From assembly GCA_013350335.1 (NCBI GenBank), contig CM023534.1, forward strand, positions 3,720,001-3,784,000: 64,000 bases of DNA, given 5' to 3'. The notes beneath the pieces were generated by a model, which saw nothing but the letters and a program-made list of their open reading frames with translations, was not told where the DNA came from and made no database searches. Of the stretch, positions 54,205-64,000 are shown piece by piece. This DNA comes from Chimonanthus salicifolius (taxonomy: Eukaryota; Streptophyta; Magnoliopsida; Laurales; Calycanthaceae). A program made the translations under genes and the position numbers. The first letter of the stretch is position 1, and every line of letters starts with the position of its first letter.

Positions 54205-57200
54205 ATGTCTGTAGAGCCCCCTCCGTTTCAGGAAGCCGATCGATGTGATGTCTGCAAATGCAGTTTCAACACTTTCAGGCGTCGGGTAATCGGATTGCCT
54301 TGGACACATTTCCCATCGCTTTCAAATTTGTTCCTACAAACATGCCCATGTCTCCTTTTTCTCCAACCCATGTTCTGTTCCATCTCTTTCAACATTCTAT
54401 GTAGCCAATTTGGTAATTGGGGAATTGGGTTTCATTTCTAGAAAAAGATAAAAAATAGATGATGATTGATGAGGTGTTTATGATTTTTTTTGGAACGACG
54501 TAACATATTGACATTTGTGTACTGTCAATGTGATAATCGAGAATAGCGTTTTATCTTTATTAAGACAAAGGTAGAAATAGATTATTGATTATTAGGATTG
54601 CAGTTTCTGATAGGACATAGCTTTTGGTAACTTGAACAGATCAAAATTAGCTCTTTATTCATGGCTGTCTTGCCCCAGTTTCCAATGATACACCTTTTTT
54701 CGGATTCATGTGAATACTGCTATTTACAAGGATCCTTTTTTTTTTTTTGTTCATTCCAATTTCCAAGAGTTTGCAGAAATGCAAATAGGAAGAGAGACTA
54801 TCAAGTAGTATTTTTGAACAAAAGGTAGTTGTGATGTTGACCAATTGAAGCCCCAATCCTTTATCGGAGGGGTACAGAAGCTCATCATAGATAGGGGCTT
54901 GGTCGGCTCTAGTACCACCGGCAGGCATTGATTGAGGTTTTGATCCTTTAGCAGAGAGACGTCTGCAGCCGGGTCTTTTTCTCAACTCTCCGGGGCCGGA
55001 GAAATAGTAGAGATGAGATGAGGGCTTCTCTCCATATTCAAATTAGAGGAGTATAAGGTACTGCTTAGACCCCTCCATGCCTTTGGAAAGGTGGGGGAAT
55101 GTTGGCTCATCAGAAGCTGAATAGGGGCATAAGATGTGGGAGCCATGCCTTGACACGTCCTTTCTTTTGTGGACCGGAGATACCCAAATAGAAATTTTAC
55201 CCATAGGAGATCAATGGACTTCATCCAAACATGGACTTATGGTGAAATTGTCCATCTTCAGATCACTATCGAGGACATGAATCAAATGGTCCATGTCATT
55301 ATGTGGAGCTCATGATAAAGAAGTCTCTTTTGAGCATTACAAATTCATTTTTCCATGCTCTTAATTGTGTTTGTCATCCTTGATGATCCACTTTTTATTT
55401 TTTCTTTAATCAGCACACTTTTTCATTAAAGGAAATGTTGTCAGCAAAGATTTGTTGTTCCATTGATTGTGGAATTTCTTTTGGAGCAATGGCATGTTGA
55501 GTGGATTTAATACTTTTGTGTGGTAGTTGTAGGTGTATTTGTTATGATTGGGTGATATGTTAATCTGAAGTTTTGGCATAGCTCCTAAATGGTGCTTCAT
55601 CTTCTATGCAGCATCATTGCCGATGTTGTGGCAGGACATTATGCTTTGAACACTCATCCCATCAAATGGTGAGAAATTTATCTTATTTTTTTAACCTGCG
55701 ATGTGCATCATTAATAAACTTGATTTGATTCAAGGACATTGTTTACATGCTAAATTGCAAAATTATGTTCCAGGCACTACCAGAGTTTGGTATCCATTCG
55801 AGTGTTAGAGTTTGCTATGATTGTTTCAATAACGGCAGCCGGTAAGTCTCTTTCTATGGTTCATCTTATATACTTTAACGAACATTCATTTTTTTAGGGT
55901 GTTGAGGTGTTTGAAAAGGGTAAGCAATTGACTAATATTTTTAATATCTGAAGAGTCTTTCCTCATCCATATTCCAAAAAAAAAGGAGCCTCTCCTCATC
56001 ATGCAACACTCCCCCTATTCCTGTTGGACCAGGTTTTTCCCTAGCCACCCCATCAATATTGAACTTAAAAATTCCTGGTGGTGGCGGGCTCCATCTCTCC
56101 ACAATCCTGTCCCTCTTACCTTGTCCCGGTAAGCACTCATTCCACTTGACATCCAACTTATAAGCCTAAACCTTGCATTCTTGAATACCTCCTCAAGTAG
56201 ACATCATTGTCCTTAAAAAATCCTAGCATTTCTCTTTTTTGATATGGACCATGAAACCATTGCCGATATTGAGTCCCATGCTACACTTTCTCTTCCCCTA
56301 AATGGTCTACTACCCAAACTCTCTAGTACTTCTTCTTAAGTATCTTGAAACACCTAGAAACACCCCATACACACAAAATCTTCACCGTAGGATAAGAGAG
56401 AAAGAGCAAGGACAAAAGGCATGATTAAAATGTTTGCCCTTAGATCCACATTTAATGCATGAGTTATCCCCCTCCTTCAACAGAATCGCCCTACTCCTGA
56501 GTTTAATTCTTTTCAGGACTTTAACCTTGATGTTCACTCAACTAACCACCTAAATCCCCCCCTTTCCCCAAAAAAAATTCATACAAGCATTCACTTTAAA
56601 ATCCCCTAATGAATCTCCCACCCAAAGCCTCTTATCTTCCTCTTCCCTACAATTGTCTACTTGTAAAATCTGCAAAGAATGTTGATAATGTTCTATCTCA
56701 TGATCTCTTCGAGCTCTCCTAAAAACAGTAGACTAGGCTACTGACCCTTGAATAACCTTGTTGTTCCTCTTCACTGAAGGCTCTTTATCCACTAATAACC
56801 TAAAAAGGCTAGGGAGCATTTCTGTCAAGTTCAACAAATCCTCCTCCACACCACCCCACCCCCACCCACCCAACCGCATCCCACCCCCCCGGCACGCACC
56901 ACAAATGCCTTTCTTTCCCTACCTGAATGCTCTCCCTGCACCCCTCTGATCAATCCCTATCTTATAAATTGTCTAACCACGCAAGAAGACTTCTTTTTCA
57001 CTTTCAGACCCAACACCCACCCTCCTATCCCTTTCATACCATATCTTTCTGCCAACACTTTCCTCTATAAAGCATTTCTTTCCACCCCAAACCTCCAAAG
57101 CCACTTGAATAAAGACATGTAATACAGAGGCAAATTTGATAATGTGGCTTTAATCAAGGTAAGTCTCCCTCCTGGAGGCAAGTAATTCTCTTTCCAAGGT

Positions 57201-60200
57201 GTTCAGAAATAAAGCTGAGAGCCCCCAAATGCACTTCTTGGGCCTCTTTTCTAGCGGATTTCTAGGACTTTTCCATTTTTGACATTTTGAGAGGTTGGAA
57301 AGAGTGTATTGGCCTGTCTTAATGCTTAGTTGTTTTGTTTTTGGGGATTCTTTCTTGCTAGGGTGTATGCAGTGAGGGGTATTTCCTTTTCTTTGTTTTG
57401 TTGTCTGTAGTGTGCACTTCTGTTGCCTTCTTCCTTTTAATACAATTACAGTTTCCATTTCGAAAAAAATAAAAAAATGTTATTCTTTTTCCATCCAGCT
57501 ATTTGCAAATGTTTTGGCTGCATATTAGTTGGAAAATATTCCTGCAGAACCTGACTTCTTCTGGAAAGAAGTTGTTTACATCCAACAACTAAGGTTATGA
57601 GTATCAAGGTTTCTCTTCAGTTTATTACAAGTTTGAGTTGTCAATCCTGTGACAATGTTCTTCTGTTCATTTTCTGACTTCAGATCTGGGAAAAAAGATC
57701 CTCAGACTTCGGAAGATATTGGTGCTACAGCAGAGAAATTTTCAAGTCTAGATGTAAGTGATAATGTTGACATGCAGCGTGACTCTGCTGCAAGCAACAC
57801 TGTTATAGATGTTTGTGAGTGCAAGTGTGGCATGCCTTTATGCATTTGTGAATCTCCAGCCCCAGAGCTAGCTCCCTTAAAGGTCTGAAATTGTTCGAAA
57901 CTTCAAGGTGCTGTGAGTTACGTTGTGTTCATTCTTCTATTTAATTGATTTATTTGATGCAGATGCATAGCACAGTCAACTCAACAGTGCAGTCCAACCC
58001 ACGGCCAAAGAAGGCCATCAGTACACAACATGGAAAGGATTCCATTTCAAAGAATGCAAGTTCTACTTCAAACAACAAAGGAAGGTCGGTTACATGTTAC
58101 ATCCCTGCTTTTCAGATTGTCCTTTCTTTCTTTGACTGATCTTGAAACTGGTGATCAACAAAATGTGTTTACCTTCATGGAAGTTGATATAATATGCAAC
58201 AAGGACTTTCTAGCTGTCATCTATGCTTTCTAAGGTGGCACATGTCTATGTCTAGTTTACATGTTTGTACATTTGGTTTCTATGAATTTCTACTACTACT
58301 TATTTGGATGATCTGCAGCCCTGTAAATGCTCTTTCTACTGTTTTCCTTTAGATGATGCTTTTGTATACTGATGACCTTTAGATGTTGTTTTTGTAGCTT
58401 GTTTTTTAATCTTGTTCAAGGAACAAACAGTAGCTTGGATAAACAAGGTGCTGACTATGAAGTTAATGGAGAGGTACAGATGCACCTCTTATCTAATTTT
58501 AAATTATACTGTTGAGGGTTGCAGCTGATGTTGCGGAAACAATTCAATGAAACAGTTTTCTTACACTGTTTTCGTCTGTTCTTTAGGGTTTAAGAGAAGC
58601 TATTAAGAATAGTGATACTGCAGCAGTTCAAAAGCTTCTGAGGGAGGTAATTACATTTGTTATTATCCATCTCTAAAAAGAGAAAGGTTTATATTGAGCC
58701 ATTTCTTGACATTCTTTTTACCTCTTATTTCTTTTCCTTTGGACAGCGAGTTGATGCTAATTATTGTGATAAACAAGGGATGTCTTTGCTACATTTGGTA
58801 CAGTATCACCATCCGGCTTCAATTTTGATTTTGGTTTTATTCTATTTTATTTTGGTATTACTTGTGTTATACCTTAATAATAAAATGATTGTGCAGGCAG
58901 CACTCTTTAATCACACTGATATTGTTTTCATTCTTATGGAGCATGGAGCAAGTCTGGAATGCAAGAACTCACAAGGTAGTTCTTATCTTCAAATCCTGTA
59001 AATTTTGGGTGCAAACAGTTTGCAACCATTTGTCAACGTTGTGAGGAACCACCCGGGCCCTCCTTATGCCTTCTTCCCCACAAATTCATCATCTCCTGTG
59101 ATGGCCCTTTTTTAGTGGCGCCACGCCCTGTGAATTGCTTGTTCTGAATTTGACCCTGATTAGAGTTTCACCGCCATTGGATGGAAGTGGAATTTGTTTA
59201 AGGGCCCTTGAATCAATAGCTATTATAATCATGTCAAGCTGGACTTTGGGGGCAACTTCCATAGTTTTCCAACTCATCCTGTCGCCTTGATTGTTGGTGG
59301 CCCTAGGGCACCCAAAAGCTGATTCTTAAGATGAGATATTTTTTATCCGTCCTCTCAATTATTTCTCCTCCAAATCTGTATTTTTTTTCCCTTTTCCTTC
59401 AAATCTGTAAGTTTTTTTCCCATTTCCTTCAAGTTATAGTTACATGGCTAGAGATATGAATCAGCTGTCTTTAAAATGGACAATGTACTTGCGTTGAACA
59501 TGTCTTTGTTGGATTCTTATGGGTTCTTCTAGTATGTGTCAGATGGATTCTTTTAATAAAATTGTAACACTGTTTTGCATGTTGATAAATATTATCACGC
59601 ATCTTTCACAATCTAAAATTTTTAAATATTTATTTTATTTGATTGTTTGGGTGAAGTTATATCATCATCGTCAAAGCCATAATCCCATCTATTTGGAGCT
59701 GGCCTTTTTGAGCTATATTTCTCCAGTTAACCCTATCAAAAGTCATACATTCTTGTGTCTTCTACTTACATGCCTAAACCACCTCAAAATTTCTCTCAAT
59801 TATCATCCATTGAAGCTATTTCTAAACTATTTCTAATGTGGTGGTTTCTAGCTCTATCCTTCAAAGTAATCCACGCATCCAATGTAACATGCTTATGTCC
59901 ATTACCCTAACCTTGTCCATTTCTCTTTTTTTCATCGCCTAATACTCTACTTCATATTTGGGTGAAGTTATATATTAATCTTTAGTTCTGTTACTTTTAC
60001 ATGCTATTTTTATTTTAAAACAAATATTTATTTAATTTGAATATTATGTCAAGTCCACGATTCCTACATTTTGGGCTTTTCTAAATCAAACACTTGATTA
60101 CACAATGAGAAATTCTCATGAGGTGTTTGACTTAGCTTCTCCCAAAACATAGGATTCGTGGATATGGCATGTTATTTGAATGATTTTAAATAAATATTTA

Positions 60201-61560
60201 ATTTTAAAATAAAATAACATGCAAGCATTAATGGTAATAAACTAATATAAGACTTCACTATTGTAGTAAACATTTCACTATCTTAATTAGATTCCTAAAG
60301 ATGATTTGAGATTTTGTCATCTTGGAAAGTAACAAGAATACAGTACTAGGACTAGAATCCATGAAGAATCCAAGAAAACAATGTCCGAGACATTCAGTTA
60401 CTTGCATTTCTCCATTTCAAAGAATCAGTGCTACATAAGCTTCAAGTGTTCTATATGAATCAGTCATATTTTTATGTGGATTTTGTATGATAGTTGCACA
60501 AATTTCTAGCAAAATTTAGTTGTTTTCATTTATGATATTTCTTTTAGTGTGTGCTTCCCTTTTTAGTGGTTGCACATGCTTCTTGTTGGTCTTTGGACTT
60601 AAAGCCACTCGTGCAAGATGCCTTATGGAGATCTTCTCTCAGAATTAAAATGCTGAACTTTTTCTAGCATGCAGCTTTTGAATTGGTGATGCTTCGGTGC
60701 CACGTAACCCTCATACTTGTATTTATGTGAAAGTAGTATTGTTGTTAGAATCTTTCATATCGAGTAGAATGCTTAGTTGCTATTATAGAATAACAAAACG
60801 AAGCTTATAATAGGATAAAAGAGCTAGGCTTAAAGGTGCACATGCCTAAGAGCTAGGTGAGACGCGCCATGTGTTTGGAGCCTTGAAGTGCATTTTTGAC
60901 AACCATGTCCTTTCATTAGTGGAAGGGAAAAGAGATGCCAAAATTACATTCACAATTTGAGATAAAGAAAATATGTATTTGCAGGTGTAGTTTTAGTATT
61001 TGAAAATGATTACATTGAGTTAACTTGGCTGAGCTCCAAGGGATCCATGAGGTTTTAGACACTGTAAAACATGATCCCAAGCTATATTTGCACAGTTGGA
61101 AGATGCTTGTTGTCACAACTAAGGCTGTTTTTGGATGAGAACTTGGGCAAGTTTTCTAGAGACGAAGTCACCATGTATGGATGACTAATACATCATCCAG
61201 TGAGTCTACCATTCCCACAACTAACATATCATCTAGTTGGCATTGGTGAAAGAATTTATAGGATGCTCTGGAAAGGAAGGAGAATTAGACTTCAATGAAC
61301 GACCTATAGTTGCAGAGAACAATTGCGATTATGTAATCCTTGTATTATGTTGGGTTGTCTGAGTCTCTGCTAATCTTCTATTTGAGCAGCCACTTGTTAT
61401 AAATTCTACCTTTTCTCCTTCAATAGATTTCTTCTGCTCTTTCCAATTATTAAACAAAAAAAATTCCTAAAACTCATTTTTCTTATCAGGAGAAACACCT
61501 ATTGATTGTGCCCCAGCCATGCTACAGTACAAAATGAGGAAGAAGATGGAAGGAGTATAA
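54205..61560 (+). CDS. FYVE zinc-finger / ankyrin-repeat protein (ten exons)
   Basis: Exons 54205-54285, 55613-55669, 55774-55841, 57684-57882, 57963-58084, 58398-58473, 58587-58646, 58747-58797, 58897-58975 and 61490-61560 join in frame with GT..AG introns to 287 residues. Residues 14-65 form a FYVE finger: CDVC, then [14 protein letters not shown] (the basic R(R/K)HHCR motif that binds phosphatidylinositol 3-phosphate), then CYDC. The usual N-terminal WxxD is replaced by EADR. A cysteine-rich motif [14 protein letters not shown] lies at 113-126. Residues ~202-282 hold two ankyrin repeats: [18 protein letters not shown], then [20 protein letters not shown] and GETPIDCA. Plant databases often name such proteins VPS27-like. 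An endosomal trafficking role is inferred from the FYVE domain only. Confidence 0.88.
54286..55612 (+). other. FYVE-ankyrin intron 1, with GC-rich unknown insert
   Basis: 1327-bp intron. Its middle (about 54830-55210) is more GC-rich than the surroundings and has minus-strand open frames without motifs I recognise; it may be an unclassified element. Confidence 0.5.
55940..57200 (-). mobile_element. Inverted L1 LINE segment in FYVE-ankyrin intron 3
   Basis: On the minus strand it runs from a reverse-transcriptase C-terminal motif ([20 protein letters not shown] near 57200-57130) through degraded sequence to a RNase H piece ([20 protein letters not shown], near 56085). Several stops interrupt it. 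The sense-oriented LINE tail follows directly at 57200-57477. Confidence 0.7.
57200..57477 (+). mobile_element. Sense-oriented LINE 3' end with A-rich tail
   Basis: Non-coding T-rich sequence ending CTTTTAATACAATTACAG, then TTTCCATTTCG and an A-rich tail, a typical plant L1 3' end. Directly next to the inverted ORF2 segment, it gives the arrangement expected from twin priming. Confidence 0.5.
59655..59935. mobile_element. RTE-like non-LTR repeat remnant
   Basis: Plus-strand words ATCATCATCGTCAAAGCC, then ATCTATTTGGAGCTGG, then CCTATCAAAAGTCAT and AACCACCTCAAA follow the pattern of common plant RTE-derived repeats. A more degraded relative lies at ~28470-28700 in ALMT intron 5. Confidence 0.4.
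60010..60235. repeat. Imperfect inverted repeat (MITE-like)
   Basis: The left arm, with TTTTATTTTAAAACAAATAT, then AAGTCCACGATTCCTA and GGGCTTTTCTAAATCAAACAC, is mirrored by a right arm with GTGTTTGACTTAGCTTCTCC, then TAGGATTCGTGGATATGGCAT and TTTAAAATAAAATAACATGC. The loop is about 35 bp. No coding content. Confidence 0.6.
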
Positions 61561-62163
61561 GTTGATAACTGGTCTGGTTTATGTAATGTAGAGCTTCCCT
61601 TTGCCATTGACTCGTTTCTTCTCTCTTATGTTTAGCAGGACTGAACCAGTTCGTGATATTTTACAGTGTAAATGACATTTATTAACAAGGAACTTCTTCT
61701 CAGTGTTGTGTATAATAGCTATCAATGGCAACTTTTCACATTTGTCCATGCCAATGTATAATCAACATTTTTTGAAAAGTTTCAATGTGGAGTATGCATG
61801 CACCTAAATGTACTATCATTATCATCTTCTTCTTCGTCGTCGGTGTCGTCGTCGTCGTCGTCATTTGAGATTACTTGGTTTTATGTGCTATCTTTCCATG
61901 GATGAGGATTGTTAAACATGTCCCCATTCCTCATATGTGTTTCATACATGACTCCATGCCTAATCAGATCCCTCAATAAAGTCACTAGTTACCAGTCAAA
62001 TGATGAGATTAAGATTGGATTTAGAGTTTTAAGCTGTTTATTAGCATATTAAATGACTTTCATTATCTATAAGCATTTTCCTTCATATTTTCTTAAACAA
62101 TAGAAAATAATTTCTTCTTACATTCCAATATTTTAAGATTAATATTTTGTTAAATGTTTTTCC
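61561..62163. other. 3' flank of the FYVE-ankyrin gene
   Basis: Probable 3' untranslated sequence, then AT-rich DNA. A (GTC)n microsatellite lies near 61835-61865. Confidence 0.4.
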
Positions 62164-62317
62164 AACTGTTTAACCTTCCGCCTCAAGAAACGGGAGGTGT
62201 CGAGTTCGAGTCTCCATAGCTTAACCTGGTGTATTCTAAGAGCAGTGAGTATCACCTGTGGGAATTTTACCGTGGAGTTTTTCATGGTTTTCCAAATGTG
62301 AATTTAAAAAAAAAAAG
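62164..62317 (+). mobile_element. tRNA-derived SINE, plus orientation
   Basis: Degenerate head, then CCTCAAGAAACGGGAGGTG, B box GAGTTCGAGTCTCC, the family body ending TTTACCGTGGAG, TTTTTCATGG, and an A-run tail. Same family as the copies at 12.7, 15.2, 44.1 and 53.8 kb. Confidence 0.65.
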
Positions 62318-64000
62318 TCATGTCGTCCAATTGTCACATTTATTCAAGTCGTTCCACTATAATTAGTGACGTTGTTAGAAAATATTTAATGAGGAATTGT
62401 GGGTGTGTTAATCTTTGATCACAACCGTCGTCATTATCATTATAATAATAATAATAATTAATATTTAATAAGCAGCGGCTTTTGGGACGATGGCAGCATG
62501 TTGGGCCCATTATCATCGCTGAGGGTGGAATCCGACTCAGACTGGCGCACACGTGACGACTCTTTGTCGGCCAATCGTCACACGACTCATCTGTTAGGTG
62601 CTACAAGCCTTCCTTTCTTTCTACAGTGGGTCTGAAACTTTTCCTTTGATTTTCCCTCACTCCTTTTAAGATCATATCTATTATAAGATTTTACATACAC
62701 TCATTAAGTTGACAAATTTCAATTCTATGTTAATTTTTAACTAATCTGATATCAAAACAATAAAATAAACTGATCTTTACCTATTAAAACACTTTCTTAT
62801 TAACTATACTCTACATGGACTTAAATGGAGTTATATATATATATCGTATCTTATTTCAAACAGCAAAATTATCTCTAAAAAATTATATCACTAAAGCCTT
62901 AATATCAAGCCATAATATCTTATTCTTATATTTAAAAATGGACACCCTTCACTTCATGGGTGGCAATGGGTCGAGTTGAATTGAATTGGATCGCATTAGA
63001 TATAAGTAGTAATAGATTTTTTTTGTTTGATCTGATCTGACCCAACTCAATTTTTTAATTACTAATTCAACTCAAATTTTATTTTAGTCAACTCGATTTG
63101 ATTCGACTCTAATTTTTATTAAAAATTTATAAAAATGAGAGGAAAATTTATTTTTAATAGAAAATAAAAAATAAGAGGGCTTCCCTTTCATGTGAGCTCA
63201 TTGGATTGTAGAAAATTGAGGGGATAAAAAATAATTAATTATTAATTTTAATTCAATTCGAGTCGGGTTCAGATCTAGAAGTCCTCTACCCAACTTGAAC
63301 CGAATATATTTTTGATCAAGTCGGGTTAATTTTTTTTTTTTTTTTAATATACATGACCCAAGTTGAATTCTTCTCCAATAAAATAGGGTAAAAAATTACC
63401 ACTGAATTTGATTGAAATTCTTTACCGTTGTTCCTCTTTTCAGTAGATTTTCTTAGACATATAGCCAAACAGCCCATGTGGTAGGTCAGTTGTACCCAGT
63501 TAGAACGGGAAACTATTATAAAGAAAAGCTAAAGATTTGCAGGCTCATAAAATAGTTAGAAGGAATCTCTTCAGAGCCAGAGTTTAAGGAAGTGTTGCTA
63601 AAAGATAGAATAGAAAGAATTCAGGGAAAAGAGCTTTCCTAGAAAAAAAAGTTACTATGTGATTATTTCTTAGAAAATATGCCGTATGTGCCTAGACAAG
63701 CCTAATTCTTTCAATAATTGTAAATTTTCAAAGAAAGAATCTTATGAACTTCCAATGCAACTTTAGATGGCATTTCCAACCACTCTCTCTCTCTCTTTTT
63801 ATATAAAATTCTGGAACCGAATGCTAACATTTTGTAGAAGTTAAGCATCTAAGTTAGGTCCACCATTGATGCACTTGGATTTTCTGCCATTTGGAATTTG
63901 ACAAATAGCACATCAAATTAGATGGAATTTTTAAAATTATCCATATTTCCTAAGGCTCAAGAGTTAGTTCACCTTCTGATCTTCATCTATAATTATATTA
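62318..64000. other. Intergenic, no gene recognised
   Basis: AT-rich. Stretches near 62960-63110 and 63235-63400 share GGGTCGAGTTGAATTG / CCTCTACCCAACTTGAACC words with 49.4 kb, marking an unclassified short repeat. No coding content. Confidence 0.4.

Larger units (their letters stand above)
58976..61489 (+). other. FYVE-ankyrin intron 9 (2514 bp)
   Basis: The long last intron holds an RTE-like repeat at ~59655-59935 and an imperfect palindrome near 60010-60230 (ATTTAATTTGAATATTATGT on one arm). It separates 70 nt of the final ankyrin repeat from the rest. Confidence 0.6.

Noticed and set aside
57150..57458. 102-codon minus-strand frame at the LINE junction
   Set aside because: It spans the reverse complement of the LINE 3' end and shows no motif; a shadow frame.

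Overview
The window is nuclear DNA of a flowering plant. It is AT-rich and carries intron-split genes with GT..AG junctions, plant-specific families (SAUR, ALMT, vacuolar-type GGT, a CLE-like peptide) and many plant retroelements: Copia, TRIM, tRNA-derived SINEs and L1 LINEs. The long transposon-filled introns suggest a woody or early-diverging eudicot, but the species cannot be named from sequence alone.

Layout. (1) 1-5 kb: a small repeat-bearing ORF (minus, 1025-1345), then a minus-strand membrane-protein gene (2582-4768) that keeps one reading frame but has two in-frame stop codons. (2) 5-10.5 kb: a repeat block with a degraded TRIM, an array of a 16-bp perfect palindrome (about 6747-7058), a ~570-bp foldback made of two hairpins, and LTR remnants. 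(3) 10532-10939: an intronless SAUR gene (minus). (4) 11-19.7 kb: intergenic repeats, including a duplicated SINE-like unit, SINEs with target-site duplications, a tandem TRIM array and a 221-bp solo LTR with a perfect TSD. (5) 20106-36984: a complete six-exon ALMT9-type anion-channel gene (plus). Its intron 5 holds a 6.68-kb Copia element in antisense with two identical 334-bp LTRs and a 5-bp TSD. Its intron 2 holds an L1 fragment. (6) 39902-49147: a complete seven-exon gamma-glutamyltranspeptidase gene (plus) whose short first exon lies 4.45 kb upstream of the rest, with a complete 288-bp TRIM in the last intron. (7) 50858-51106: a small secreted CLE-like peptide gene. (8) 51562-51913: a complete 352-bp TRIM. 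(9) 54205-61560: a ten-exon FYVE zinc-finger/ankyrin-repeat gene with an apparently twin-primed LINE in intron 3. (10) 61.6-64 kb: intergenic repeats.

The host genes do not form a pathway. The ALMT and GGT3/4-type products would both act at the vacuole, the FYVE protein on endosomes, the SAUR in auxin growth responses, and the CLE-like peptide in cell-cell signalling. The main theme is retroelement colonisation of introns and intergenic DNA. I found no clearly new multi-gene system. The most distinctive items are the intact-frame double-nonsense gene, the palindrome array next to a foldback, the fresh antisense Copia in ALMT, the tandem TRIM array, and the fourfold repeat in the ALMT leader.
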